Shown here: in pieces, positions 11,646 to 25,245 of the stretch | How the letters are laid out: each line of letters opens with the position of its first letter | Position numbering within the stretch: position 1 is the first letter of the stretch | Assembly: GCF_019925205.1 (NCBI RefSeq) | Contig: NC_083566.1 | Span: 9,858,001 to 9,922,000, forward strand | DNA from: Metopolophium dirhodum | Lineage: Eukaryota > Arthropoda > Insecta > Hemiptera > Aphididae | DNA length: 64,000 nucleotides | Direction of reading: 5' to 3' | Program-made: the position numbers and the translations under genes | The notes under the pieces: model-generated | What the model was told of the DNA's origin: nothing | What the model saw: the letters and a program-made list of their open reading frames with translations, nothing else | The model's database searches: none

Positions 11646-13955
11646 CACGCAGGATCGTATTTCAATCTTCTCCAATTTTTGTGTTAGGAAAGTGAATTTT
11701 TATTTAGGACCATGGGGCCAAAGTTAAAAATTGCCAAAATTTTTCAAAACAATTGAGAAAAATGAAAAAATATGTATTTCCACTCAGAACCAGAATTTTC
11801 CGAATGTTTATATTGCCATTTTATATTCATGATGTATGTTGTTGTATGTATGTGTATGATAATATGTTGAAACTTTTTAAGCTATTTAAGGACGTTTAAA
11901 GTATTTCTTTTTTTCTTTAAATGTCAATGAAAAATTTACGTTAACCAAAATAGCTTTAAAATGTAATACAATGTTCCTCTACGTAAGTTTTGATACTGAA
12001 ATTGAAAAAAAGTGGGCAAGTAAGTACCTGCTCTGATAGTTTGATGTATCAAGGTAGGTATCAAGTACTCGAGTATACCTGGACATTAAGTAGGTCACTG
12101 TAATACATTTGTTAAATTTTATATTAAAACAAACATTTTATCATATTCAATAAAAAAACTAGAATCAAAAAGATCCAAAATACTTTGATAATTATTGCAT
12201 GTCTATTATATATTATTTAGTGAAAAATTAAATTCTCTACATTTGTTCATTATTGACTTAAAACAACAAAAAACCAAAAAAGTTTTTAAATATTCTTGTT
12301 TTTTCATAATTTATTTGTTCGATTATTTAGAAATAAATATTTTGCAAATTTGCAATACCTACTTTTATCATAATTTGCAAATTATTTTGTATTTGAAAAT
12401 GTATAAATTGATCAAATTTTATAGCTAAGACTTGAAAATGTAATGCAAAGTTCCTCATACATTTTTAAAAACCGTTGGTTTTTGAAACCCGAAAATCTAA
12501 AAAATATATTATCTCAATTTATTAAATTTTTTAAATATTTACATTCATTTTATACCATTGCCTATTTATACCATATTACTGATATCTTATAGTAAATAAA
12601 TAACTGAAATATGTAAATATACAGTTTACGTGTATGATAAAATAAACTTTAGATTAAATAGACTGTCACCGTTCTCTTTTGACATTTATTTTATTATTTC
12701 TAGTGGTTATACGTTAAAATGTAGTTAAAACGAAATTTGCTTAAATAAAATTAATTAATCAATTACAATTTGAACTTACTCTTACTTGATAAATTTTGTG
12801 AATAGAAAAAAAACTTGTACATAAATAGTTTTTATCCAAAAATGTTCAAAAAAAATGGGAGATGCCATTTAAAAAAAAGTAAGTTGTATTGCGCAATAAA
12901 AAGGTTAAATTGAAATTTTTCAAAATGTGTATTTAGGTACTCTCTTTCACCTTCCAAAAATCCATTTCAAACAAGGTCATTTAGCTAAAATATTAAGTGG
13001 AACCTGAAATTGTTATCACACCGTATATCTTCTGAAATAAAGCAATTCAATCATTTGAGAAATTTCGAAAAATTCTTGAGATTTGTTGTGAAATGTTCAT
13101 GTGGTTTTCTCTGATGTATAGTCATTAGTCTAAGTACTTATTTTCACTAACCAAATTTTCTGAGCATGATGACATGTGTGGTAAATTAACGTATAGTGTA
13201 GTACGGCCATCAAAGATAATATAAAATTATTTAATTTTATTGCAGAAATATTACACAGGTGTTTACTGCGGTAGTTTATAAATTTTCTGAAGCATTTGTA
13301 CGATATTTATTACTGTTAACGAGATAGATTATACCTGTTGTATAATAATTAATAGCTGGGCTTATAATATAATGGCTGGTGTGAGGTGCGCGATGGGGTA
13401 AAATAGTTAAATGATTTAACACTATCATATACGTACCTATACCTATAATATACAATAATATACAGGTACGTTCAACTGAAGTTATGTATACGTGACTATA
13501 TTTATATATATCTTCTATGGCGGAGATTCTTTTCTACGAAGAATCGTATGAGAAAATAAAATATTTTAATAATACGCATATACTTACTCATCCCTATATA
13601 TTAAACATGTTGTCTATATATACGCTGGTGCAGGTGACCCATGTGAATTATGTGCGTTTAAGTAATAATATTCGCTTTACCGTAACCATTATATTATAAT
13701 TTTGTCGTGCAGGTAACTCTTCTGTACAATATATTATGCTATAATATTGTACGATAATATTTTGTCATTTGGGACCATGCGCGTAGTTAACGTCGTCGTA
13801 CTTCACCGTGATCCGTACATATTATAATGGGTACAATGTGCACTCTTATTATATAAATTAATAGTGTTTCCATCGAGTATATTATATTACAATATAATAT
13901 TATATACTCAGTTGTGTTGGAGTGTTATTAATAAAACACCCCGCGGATAAACTAT
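11646..13955. other. AT-rich DNA, possibly old repeat relics
   Basis: No reading frame of interest. The stretch 12800-13170 has the texture of an old degraded repeat, but no family or ends can be named. Confidence 0.45.
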
Positions 13956-13959
13956 CCGT

Positions 13960-14620
13960 GTGCCCCGACGCAGCCGGTCACGATGTATGTTCTTTACCGT
14001 ATTTTTCATATTTATGACGATTTTTCTTTGTGCGCAGTCCGCCCCGCGTTCGACTAAAACGTGTGTATGTGTGTGTGTGTGTGTATAGATATATGGGAAT
14101 ACTATTTCATAATTTGGTACCTATAACCGTTTTTTTTTATTTTTTAAGTGATAAAACCCATTCTTCGGCGCCGTAATTGAAAAGGAATCGGAGAAAAAAC
14201 GAGAAAAATAAACGACTCTAGATTCACCCAGACCGTCGCACGCATAATATATAATATTATCGTACATATAGTAGTGCCTCTACATAACGCGTGTTTAATA
14301 TATTATATTATGCTCGTTTCGAAAATTATTATTGCCGCTACCAGACATTATTCGCTTTGTATTAATCGGTTATTTACAATGCAGTTGTTGCCCTATAAAA
14401 TACATATTATTCCGTATGGACATCGCCGACGATCGGATAGGAAAGAGAAACCGCGTGGCACAACAGAGCCGCAGATGCAGAGGGGCGAGGACCGTTTTTT
14501 AGTGCGCCCGGACCGAGCAATGTTATATTATACGGCGAGCATCTATATATTATTATTATTATATATAGGAGAAGAATAAGACGGCGACGACGACGACGAA
14601 ACGATGGTAAACAACGCACG
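13960..14620. other. CpG-rich patch
   Basis: CpG density rises around 13950-14250 and 14410-14600, with a GT tract at 14061-14090 and a CGA run near 14582-14600. Frames overlap on both strands (101 and 87 codons) without recognisable content. It may be regulatory; nothing identifies a gene. Confidence 0.4.
14061..14090. repeat. (GT)n microsatellite
   Basis: A GT repeat with a single TAT interruption near its start, inside the CpG-rich patch. Confidence 0.85.
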
Positions 14621-16370
14621 AGTTTTCCTTTCGAATGCAAATGAACGTCTGAATAAATTATATTACACACTTATAGGTATACAAAGGTATTACATATTAT
14701 GCTATGTATATGGCGAGGCTATCAAAACCGTATTTCTCGACGAATTACGCGCTTGTAAATCAGAATATATGCCGTGCTGTGTAATAGATTGTAATTATTA
14801 TTATCATATTAATATACATTTCGGTAACAGGAATATATTTTTTCACCGTTCAACGAAATAATATTCAATTTATCGCGGGTTTTTGGCAATAAAAAAATAT
14901 TTATCGACCCAAAAAATGTAAAACTGATACGATTATATTATAATATAAATATATGCATTTTTTTTCTTCAAGCTACATAGGTAGAAACTAGAAGGTACAT
15001 ATTTTAACCTCCATATTAAGTTTTACCATATAATATATGTGTATATATTGTTATGCGAACGGTGGCACAAAAATACTAAAAGCATTTGTCTAAAACGCAT
15101 CTTACAAACTATAAATATTGATTATAATAAGCAATATGACGTACAGTATATGTTATAGCAACAGAGTAAACATAAATAATTGAGAATTTGTTTGATACAG
15201 CAGTGACAGCAGTTATAGACTAATATAGGTACCATAAAAACTTGACCGTTACCGCTGCAGTTACCCGAGCAAGGTTTTCCACGACTTCGGAGTAAAAGCT
15301 ATCATAATATATTTCGTATGCGTCTAAGAGTTTATGATTACAGTTTTAGTATCCTATACCTACAACCGACATATATTACAGTAGATAATAGCAATCATAT
15401 TTATTTTATAATTTATATGTGATAGTGGAATTACGCCACTGTGCAACAAATGTCAGTTTTAACTGCAATGCCACTAACAAATTGTGTTTTATTATTTTAC
15501 TGTAGATAAGTCATATTCCTTCACCGCGGTTTCTTCTATAGACGTCACGCGTGACGTAGGTACATTTCTGCAACAAAATGTTAAAATTTGTAAAATAATG
15601 ACTTTAAATAATGCTCACATATATGTGACCTCAAAACTACCTCCATAACCATAGTTTTAATACGATTAACAGAATTAACATTTGTTTATCTGATTCATAT
15701 ACCTACATTTATTATAATATATAAGTATGCGTGTTTTATCATACTATTACTACAACATAATATGCGATGTTAAGATTTCTAAAAATGCACAGGTTAGGTT
15801 TAATTGTTTAAATATAGTATTTAATTAGGTGGGTATATTATTATTAATTAGGTGTTGCGTAATAAGAAAATGTGAACCTTCATTTAGCTGTAAGTTGAAT
15901 ATAAAAGCAAATATTATTTACGATCACTGTATACGTGTTTAATTTATTCATAAAAACATATATTGATATAATTATATAAATATTAGTGGTAATAGCGTAT
16001 CAACAATCAAGTTAAATAAAAAAACCCATAAGGAAATTACACATTATTGTTATCAAATCATATACCCTCGTAGATAATTTAGGTCCTGCAATTGACCAAC
16101 CTAACATTATAGCAAGTGGGTAGGTAAATGTAATTTATTGTGTTAATCGAATACTTTGATGGTTTTTTTTACTGTGGTATCTCCGTGTACATATGTTTCC
16201 CTATGAAACCCTATGCGGAGTAAAATTAATAGGTAAACTTCTAACCTGCAACTGCCAACACTAATATTATAAGAGAGATTTGTCGAGATATTTTGTCATA
16301 TAATAAACATATTTGAATGGTAATAATAATTGTAGTTAAAATATAAATAATTTTGGTTTAATAATATATC
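14621..16370. other. AT-rich noncoding DNA
   Basis: No gene was recognised. A lone CGCCACTG at about 15433-15440 resembles a right end of the CAGTGGCG element family, but no left end was found nearby. Confidence 0.5.
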
Positions 16371-16378
16371 CATCAACT

Positions 16379-16679
16379 CAGTGGCGTGCAGTCGAAGGTA
16401 TTATTTTGGAGCAATTGCTCCTTCAAAATGGTTGGTTGGTGGGTGGTCCCCCTGCCACAAAATACCTAGCCATTTATAGGTGATTAGGTAGGTATATCGT
16501 AGAAATATCATATCCGAGTACAATAACAAATCGTTACAAATGTACGCATATTTTGTAAATTTTTAATTTAAACTTTTTTGCTGAGTTGGAAATGTCGTTA
16601 TAATCATCAAGGAGGTGGGTGGGTGGTTATCTTGTATACATTTTTGCTCCTCACAAAAAATCAGTTCAACACGCCACTG
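16379..16679. mobile_element. hAT-like MITE with perfect 8-bp target duplication (301 bp)
   Basis: The element starts CAGTGGCGTGCAG and ends ACACGCCACTG. It is flanked on both sides by the identical octamer CATCAACT, at 16371-16378 and 16680-16687. An 8-bp duplication together with CAGTG tips is diagnostic of the hAT superfamily. The perfect duplication suggests a fairly recent insertion. Inside, GCTCC motifs recur near both ends, and GGTGGGTGG-type runs appear twice. The short frames across it on both strands are not coding. Confidence 0.9.
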
Positions 16680-16687
16680 CATCAACT

Positions 16688-19330
16688 GACTGATGTTAAG
16701 CGTTCGCCCATTATCCCCTGGGCCGGCGTTGTATTCAAAACGAGTAATAGGTATACCATAATAAAAGTAATAGATAGCCATAAGTTAAAATTGTTAACTA
16801 ATTAATTAAAACTTATTAACCATAAGTTAAAATCAAAACAAAACTCGTGATTTGGAACAAAATTGAAATAACTAACAGTTAATTATAAACTATGAAATAA
16901 ACAAGATATTTAATATTTTCATTAAAACAATGAAAATTATGTGTTATCACATGCAACAGATTTATAATGTTTTCACTACTTACCAGCCAATATTATGGTA
17001 ATATGGTATATCATATGTATGTCTGGTATATGACCGTAAAATATTTAAAGATACAATTATGCGCGTTATTTTCTTAGTTGATGCGACACTCTTTCTAGTG
17101 TTAACTATTAAATATAGTATACATAATTAGTAGAATGGGGATAGGTATACTAGCAGTAGTAGCATGGGTATCAGTGTACCACATATTAGATTACACAAAT
17201 TATAAAATATAAACCATATTATTAATACATTGCAGACAAATTCTGGGGAGAGCGATAAGTCCTGAAATGGTATAATTCAGTGATTTTCGGTGTCATCTCT
17301 GTTAATAAATGGACAAACGAATTTATTCATTAAATATTTAAATACTATTACTAATAATTAATATCTCAAATTTTAGAAAACGCTGTTTTCAAAATATTTA
17401 ACTTTCTATTTGTTATATAATATGAATCTTACATTATTATACTAAGTACATATAAATAATCCAATATAATGATGTGGGGTGGGTGGGTTTTAGTTAGAAC
17501 TGAACAATCTTTTTTAGGTTTATAAACATAAGTTTAGATACCTTTTATTCCTGATGTGTCCATCGACCACTCGCCCGTCCGTCGGTACTTATACTGATAC
17601 AGTACCATAATAATAATGGTACACGATCGATGAATTGGTTAACAAAAAGATAGATATTATTCGTAACATTTATATTATTAGAATATTATAATTAATAATA
17701 ATGCCGTTTTGAAATGCTACTATCTAATTCATACTATCCTATATTAAAAAGTACCAAAATATATGTACTATAAAAGTTAACTTAATATAAGCTCTATCAA
17801 TTATTTACAAAAAAAAATATTTAATGTATTTAGGTTTCTATACATGAGTATATTATATACATACATACATCGTGACTTTTCTTATTTCGACAACTGTACC
17901 AACTACCAATGATGTTCTTTTCGGATTTAAAATAATATACATATTATTAAGGTAGTAAATAGTTTAGTTTGTCGTCTTAAACGTTCAAGAATAGCAAAAG
18001 TACACGCACATGTAATTCAATGGGATCGAAAACATTTTTTTTTGAATAACCACCATAGCCGAAAATTTCTGATATCAAAAAATTATACTCTAATTCAGTC
18101 AACTGAAAATATGTTTTGTTTTTTGTTTATTGAAAGTGTAATATTATATAATAAAAAAAAAATAGATAAACATTTATAGATAGGTACGTATTTTTGAATG
18201 GATCTATAATATGCTATTTATATTATAACAACATCTAAGAAGATAATTACGAAAACAATTAGATATATAGGTACATTATAATACATGATAAATATTATTT
18301 AGATTAAAATCGAATTCAATAAAGAATTAAAATGTTCACAGTATTGATTACGGAATATTTTCATTGTATTGTGAACGATATTATAAAGGATAACATTCAT
18401 CTTTGGAGATTTTTTGCTATTATGATATTTTGATAAGCACATAATCACCACTCGATGAAGAAAGAGTATTTAAAAACGAGTGTTTTGTGTGTTGTTCTTT
18501 CTTACCAAGAAATTTAAAAAAGAATTTGGAATTTGAATTAATGTATTATTTTATTACATTATATATGTATTTCATAAGTTTATTTAAATATTATTTATAA
18601 AATATATAAATTTTTATAGGTGGTAAATATAATTTTATATATAAATAAATATTTTAAGTAAATACATCGATTGACTTTCAATTGTAAATACTAAAATTCC
18701 AAAAATCTCATACATTTTACATTTTTGTTTTAAACTTGAAAAAATAAAATTAGTAATGAAATAAATACTATAAGTGCTAAGCGTATTGCAACTAAAAGAA
18801 TTTACAATTTTCATACGTAATAGTTGAATAGAAATCATTTTGATGTAAGCTAAATAAGATAATTATGCATAGGAAAAAGTATTTATGTTGAGTACCTGCA
18901 TATAGTACATGTAATACTCTAATAGGTAGGTAGGTACATAACGAAAAATAACAAATATAACGAATTAATCAACTATTTACCATAACGAAGTTATAATTTG
19001 CTAAGCACAATGCACAAATAAGGAATAGTAGGCAATCGAATAGCGTTAATATATGTTTCATGTTGCGAGCCGCAAATTATTCGAACAAAAAAAAAATTAA
19101 TTTAAAATGATCACGAATTTGACATTATAATATATAGTTTCAAAAAGATATATGATGTATATGTATAATAGTATAGTTAACCAAATTGAATGTACATCGC
19201 GTGCTCAAAAAGCATAAAAACTCTTGTACCTACAATACAAGTACAAATAAAATAGCATACATCGCGTATAATACTACAAACATGCGCATAATGTTACAAT
19301 ATAGTTAGATATACGCCGAGTCGTAACTAA
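16688..19330. other. AT-rich noncoding DNA
   Basis: Nothing recognised. One GC-richer spot lies near 17550-17640 (CGACCACTCGCCCGTCCGTCG). Frames are short and low complexity. Confidence 0.5.
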
Positions 19331-19334
19331 AAAA

Positions 19335-19510
19335 AATTTTAAAAAGGAAATGGAGCGCGGCGGCCATTTAAAACGGGCCAGTGACAAGACGCTATTGCCC
19401 GCACGCCAACTTCGCAATGAATACTGTGGCCAGTGTGACCGCGGCGGTGTGTTGTAACTGCGGACGATGATAGCGAACTGCGATATCCGATGAGAAATTT
19501 TTTCCTAGGC
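19335..19510. other. Small GC-rich patch
   Basis: A compact CpG-rich block (GGAGCGCGGCGGCCATTT and following) lies just upstream of a LINE relic. It has no long reading frame. It could be an upstream part of the same retroelement or a separate regulatory patch. Confidence 0.35.
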
Positions 19511-19629
19511 CTGCCTATATTACCTACAATGACATGAGTATTCCGGATCGCGAAAGACTGAAATTTACTTTAAAGTTGCAGTATTAAACGAGTCGCTGTT
19601 GGAGACCGAATATTATATTAATATAGCCA

Positions 19630-19925
19630 TGCAAGGATGAAAAGACGTCAAACCTAATCGGGAACTCCGGGACCCTTTATTCAACGCCCCGATGACATCA
19701 CAAAAGAAATTTAAGTCAGAAGATTGAAATGGATAGGATATACGTGGAGAAAACTGCAGGGATCAATGTTATAAAATAATGACCGTATATAATAGAAAAC
19801 AAAGCGACCCCTGAGAATTATACCTAGCTTAAGATGCAGGGAGGATCGTGTAATATTACAGAGATGTAGGACCGGTGGAATCCGGAAGGAAGAAGTGGAA
19901 GGTAAAAATAGACGGAGGAATAAAT
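19630..19925 (+). pseudogene. LINE ORF2 carboxy-terminal relic
   Basis: Across two registers the translation gives pieces typical of the end of a non-LTR retrotransposon reverse transcriptase protein: KRRQT, then NRELRD, then FIQRPDDITKEI, a stop, VRRLKWIGYTWRK, and further on KTKRPL with RCREDRV. In the family this region reads roughly as RRLxWxGHxWR followed by KRPxGRPxxRWxDxV. At least three in-frame stops and one or more frameshifts show that the copy is dead. Only the tail of the element is present, as expected of 5'-truncated LINE insertions. The exact clade cannot be set from this piece. Confidence 0.75.
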
Positions 19926-20391
19926 ATATACATAATATATGTTTGGAAGGATAGTGTTAAAAATTGTTACCTCATAAAAAAAGAAAATTGTCCATAACAC
20001 ATATAAATATAATTGTGATAAATACGTCGATCAGTACACACAGCTGCTGTGACTTGGTTGCTGATGTAATATTTTAATATTCAAACAAATATATATTTTA
20101 CATATATTAGGTATATTATAGGTAACATACATTTATATTGAGCTTTTCTCTACATTTTATAAAGTGTGTTAAGGATATAAGGTATCAGCTGTATTAAATT
20201 AACGATCCTATATATATTAAACAAAAGAATGTGATTAAACCTTACAATATGACAATATTTATACTTTGTGATTATATTGATTACATTTCACTAAATATTT
20301 CATAATACTAATATAAAAATACTTAATATAGGTATTAATATAAGTATTCGATATTCTTTGTAAAATTCTTCATATTGCTATTGCTATGGGT
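19926..20391. other. AT-rich noncoding DNA
   Basis: Follows the LINE relic. It may include the element's 3' untranslated tail, but no poly(A) or target duplication was identified. Confidence 0.45.
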
Positions 20392-20472
20392 GACGGCCTG
20401 TGGCCTAATGGGAAGTACCAGACTTATGTCTTTGTCTTCCTGTATGATGTAATTCTCGGAGTTTTGGCTTGT
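20392..20472 (+). repeat. tRNA-Arg-like relic, possible SINE head
   Basis: The stretch GGCCTGTGGCCTAATGG matches the start of a tRNA-Arg, including the A-box region. It is followed by CCAGACTT, where the anticodon stem would be, and by a decayed B-box-like AATTCTCGG. The T arm and acceptor stem do not pair properly, so it is not a working tRNA gene. A tRNA pseudogene or a decayed SINE promoter are both possible. No tail or target duplication was found. Confidence 0.4.
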
Positions 20473-22780
20473 TTTAAAATTCTTCAATTTCTAATAAACC
20501 TCTAATATGGAATAAAATCAAAGAAATTCCATTTGCTTAAAATAAATGTGTTATTATTACTATATAATACAAGTATGATACGACATTACGACAGTCAGCA
20601 AGTTAATAAAACATATAATAACATAATAATATCGTAATCAATAATCACATTATACCTATTGTTATTATAATGCGAAAATAATAATACAATACATACAATT
20701 TGTCTGGTCACACCAATAGTTTTCATTACAGATGTGTAGTAAATTTAGTAACATAATATGTGCTTTGTAGGTACAAGGGGAGACACAAACTAGGTCAATT
20801 AAAAACATAATATAAATTTGAATATTATTTATAATTTACATAAGATCATTTAAAAATTATTGAATGCAGTTGCTAATCGCTTTACATTTTACATAACACG
20901 TAGTGAATTAAAAATACTATTACAAATTTACATTTATATACCTAAATTATATTTTTATTAAATAACTGATATGAGATTCATTGTTTTTGTTTCTTAGATA
21001 CATTTTTATCAATTACCTATATTATCTAAACAACCATGAATGTTTAAATAAATTGACCATACTTTTCAATATATTTACGAGTTATAAAGCACGTTTCGCT
21101 TTTTCACTCCTTAAAAATGGTGGGTCATCAACATTTTAATCATCATCATTCTCTAATATTTAATTTAGATAAATTATGGGTTGAAATATATTTATAATGA
21201 AAAAAATTTTTCCCGATTAAATTTCAAATCTACATGATTATTTTAAAAATTATCTAAGTGTTATAACATTTTGAAAGGGAACTTTATTTTTTCAAGATAT
21301 CGAATTACCGAGAGTCGACTATATTTTATTATATTTTGATGAATTATTATTATAGTTTTAAAATATATCAACATTTATTTAACTTGTTGTTGTAATTTTT
21401 ATAAGCTGGTCATCATACTCAATAACTCAATAAAATATTTAAAACTATCAAAAAATTGCTACTAAGACTGTATATATTATATACAATCTTAAAACAAAGC
21501 ATATTTTAATTGGGAATAATATATTTATAATGTTACAGGTTCATACCAAAATAAACAACTATTCCATTCCACAGTCTGTTACTGTATAATATAATCTGTA
21601 TGCAATTATCAACTCTTGTGATTAAAATAATATCCCAGATATTAATTGTAAAACTTTTTTCCAAATTAGCTCGGAAAAACAAAAACAAGAATAATAAAAA
21701 TAAAAAAAAACAAAGAACAGTGAATAAGAAGGTTCCACGGAGAAGCTCAAATATGTTACAATGGGTTGTAGAACAATGTGATCACCCCTTTATAGAGTCA
21801 TTAATGATTTTTAAACCATCGGAAGTCGTTACATCATAAGTCAAGGCTAATATTAGGTAAAGTGTGCTGATCAAATTGTGATTGATTACACGCATTTGGA
21901 GGGCGAGAACGAAGGTAATAAAAAAATATGTTTCTAAGTGTCTAAGTTTTTATTACATTATTTTTTCGTCCCCTCTCGTAATTTCCGTAGTCATTATTTT
22001 AATTCAACTTAGGCAGAGTCGGTCGTTCAATAAGATTGTCTGATGATAAATCGTTGCGAGCTCGGTAATATTCGTTTACGGTAAAATCATGCAAAAGGCT
22101 GCAGCTGTAAAATAAATTTAACATTATAATAACAATCGATTATAATATTATATAGGAATAATTTTTATAACTGAATATATTAAAATATTACCCTTAAACC
22201 TATGGATAATCAAATTTAAACACAACATTTTTAATAGAATAAGTCTACAATAATACGGATTAATAACGCAGTTGGTATTAAAATATATTTTTTAATTTAT
22301 ATTATATTATAATTATATATATCTATGGTAAAATATTAGTTACGAACTTCCATGGTATCAAAATGGTGTGGTTTAAGCATATTATTCTATATTATTATTT
22401 TATTATATGATTGTCGTGGAAAACTTTAAACAATCGAAACATTAGATACGTGTTGTAGGTGTGTATCATATTTTGCACATTATGCGTCAATGCGAAAATA
22501 TTTACAGTACAAGTGGTTGAATCTAAAGTATATTTACAATATATCATATATTATGTTACATAATATTTTATAATAAATAAATATCTAGACGGTTGGAGCA
22601 ATGAAGAATGTCGTCTGGGACAATTGTTTAACTTTCATAAGCATTATTAAAAACCCACAAAACAAAAATACCGTTTGCTGATCATAATAAATGATGCAGT
22701 TCTCTGTGTTTAATATCATATTATATGAGTATTGCGGTGGTGACTGGTGATCGGTTTAATACTTTAATCTGAACGGTGAC

Positions 22781-22782
<2 letters not shown>
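20473..22782. other. AT-rich noncoding DNA
   Basis: A 79-codon frame at 21600-21839 is lysine/asparagine-rich in the middle (low complexity) and has no recognisable domain. Nothing else was seen. Confidence 0.5.

Positions 22783-22833
<51 letters not shown>
22783..22833. repeat. (AC)n microsatellite
   Basis: Uninterrupted AC repeat of about 25 units. Long perfect tracts of this type are usually length-polymorphic. Confidence 0.97.
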
Positions 22834-22835
<2 letters not shown>

Positions 22836-23119
22836 TAACATTATAGATAACAATATAAGTGTACGAAATCAAACTGAATAAACATTATATTTCACAAACG
22901 CGCGTGTATAGCAAATAAAGTATAAACACGACCTACGTCCATGTAATACATTATTATATTGCGGGGAATAATAGGTATGGTATGCATTGATGTTATAGGA
23001 CATCACACGTATGAACATATATATATAAAGTATACGGACTAAACCGCAAACGCGGTAACTGCAGAACTGCCAGAACCATAGAATATTGAGAATATAATAT
23101 AATATATAATATAATATTG
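22834..23119. other. AT-rich spacer
   Basis: Covered by a low-complexity 93-codon frame on the minus strand (Tyr/Ile/Leu-rich). No similarity was recognised, so it is taken as chance. Confidence 0.5.
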
Positions 23120-23440
23120 TATACAGAAACGATTCGGTTGGGGCGCTCAAAGTCTCGAAACGCGTATGTTACAATATATTATTTTTATTATTACGTGGAT
23201 AATATTATTATAATTAATGCGCGCCAGTAAAAGGCGCGACAACACCGATGGTCGGCGGCGTCTTTGCGAATCAAAGTCTCGGGTGCTTGTGTGTGTCCTT
23301 TAACAGCAGCCGCCGAGTATTAGCCGCCCGACGTTGTACACAATGGGCCCGGGACACTATACAAGAGACGCTTTATCGCGCCCTGCTGAGCTAAACACAC
23401 AAAATCCCTTTGGTCGACACCGACTCCACTGACTACCAAG
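23120..23440. other. CpG-rich patch
   Basis: CpG-dense DNA precedes a long CA tract. The word TCAAAGTCTCG occurs twice, at about 23146 and 23270. GGCGCGAC and TCGCGCC lie in inverted arrangement. No credible reading frame. It may be a regulatory element. Confidence 0.4.
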
Positions 23441-23441
23441 T

Positions 23442-23475
23442 ACACACACACACGCGCACACTCACACACACACAC

Positions 23476-23547
<72 letters not shown>

Positions 23548-23567
23548 ACACATACACACTCGCACAC
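23442..23567. repeat. Long (CA)n microsatellite
   Basis: About 126 bp of CA repeat, with CG interruptions near the start and TA/TC interruptions near the end. It generates artefactual Cys-Val and His-Thr frames on the two strands. Confidence 0.97.
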
Positions 23568-24345
23568 GATTATATTATACGTCACTGCACAGTAATCGTA
23601 TCATTTGTATTTTTTATTATTATTATGTACACGCACGCGGACCCCACTCGCCGCCTACCATTATAATATATATATTTTATAATGTGCATAGTACAATACA
23701 ATGATATGATATAACACCTACCTGTTATGCTATTAATATAATATGTATGTATTTATTTATTTTTTTTTAATTACATTTCCTTCATTTGCGCATCAGTATT
23801 TGTGCAAATTAATGTGTGTGGCTTCACGGAGGTATATATTATACGCGACTTTTATTTTCATACGCAACACAAAGGGAATATCAGTTAAAAACTATGATAC
23901 AATAATAATATGTATGCATGTTTTATTTACATTTACTCAATTCTTGTGTGATTTACGCCGATTACAACGTAATCTTGTCAGTTTTAGTTTTGACGGACGG
24001 ATAAGAAATAAATTCGACCGAGAACAAGAAAAATATTAATTTTTTCGTAGTTCGAATACCAACTCACTATGACGCAGTACCTATATTAATAATTATAATA
24101 ATGTGTTCGAAATAAATTTTGCAGGTGAGATGTAGGTAATGGCACAGTTATCTATTATCGATTGCAAATACCAACCATAAATAAAATAAGTCTATATTAT
24201 AGACTTTCGGTGTAGCTTAGAAAGTACATAGGAGTCGATTGATTTTTTTTTTTGTGGAATCACAAAATATTATTCTATTCATATATACATAATATAACTT
24301 ATAACTATATACACCATATACACAATAATAACAATAATACATCAT
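23568..24345. other. AT-rich spacer
   Basis: Contains a 98-codon frame at 23743-24039 on the + strand that is Phe/Ile/Arg-rich without a known domain. Nothing else was recognised. Confidence 0.45.
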
Positions 24346-24994
24346 AAATTCGCATTCGAGACAATACAATAACAATATATAACGGCGCTGCAGACACGCC
24401 GTTGACTCGAAACCAAACTCTTTCGCCGAGATAATTTAAAAACTTTTTCTAAACCGACGTTTTCGATCTAGACGCACAAATACAATATAGAATACTGTCT
24501 CGACGGATTGATTAAATACAATTCACTTAATATAATATGATACAGCGTATACCTATACACATTATATAGTATGTATGTGCTGCATAGTGTGTACTATAAA
24601 AGCGAATATAATAACGTCCGAATGCACCTTTTAATGTCTGTAAAACGATCTTTCCGACCGTCGTACTTAATAATATATTATACTCATAACAATAATAATT
24701 TAATATCGTAAGTCGGGCGGTGATGATAATATGACGCGCATATAATATGTGATGGTCGCGGCAGTTTTGTCGGACCCACATTTTGATTCCGTCATGTGCC
24801 AGCGCCATACCCACATACTACGGGTTTTCGTACCCATATGTATATGATATAGGCATTATACGCACGGGTTAACCTAATCTCACACATGGTTTGACAGATA
24901 ATTGACAACCGTGTGTCCAGGTGATCCGAGACGTGTTTTTCTTTTCAGTCGTCGGTGTATCTCCGACCCCTCGCGGTTGCTACTTGTGCACCTT

Positions 24995-25025
<31 letters not shown>

Positions 25026-25046
25026 GTGTATGTGTGTGTGTGTGGG
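24995..25046. repeat. Compound (TA)n-(TG)n microsatellite
   Basis: A TA run of about 26 bp passes directly into a TG run of about 20 bp. Confidence 0.92.
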
Positions 25047-25221
25047 TATATACGACATTGATCCGAGTCACTGCGGAGAGCGATGCGCGTAATTTATACC
25101 GGTATATATGGTATTATGTATATACCTATATATATACATATATATATATACTTAGATATTATACTATTATATCGAAGGCGTTCGACCGCGATTAAAATTA
25201 TTATAAGGACGTCGCGTATGC

Positions 25222-25245
25222 TATATATATATATATATATATATA
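25222..25245. repeat. (TA)n microsatellite
   Basis: Perfect TA repeat of about 12 units. Confidence 0.9.

Noticed and set aside
11277..11727. Overlapping 86-115 codon frames on both strands
   Set aside because: They share a GT/CG repeat core in several registers, which cannot all be coding. None has known content.
15424..15440. AGTGG ... CGCCACTG, looking like an element end
   Set aside because: No matching CAGTGGCG partner was found within several hundred bases upstream. The AGTGG beside it makes only a 5-bp hairpin.
22783..22833. AC tract as part of a CRISPR-like or satellite array
   Set aside because: It is a plain dinucleotide microsatellite, without spacers or longer units.
23320..23595. 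Frames of 61-81 codons on both strands over the CA tract
   Set aside because: Translation of a CA/GT repeat gives open Cys-Val and His-Thr frames automatically.
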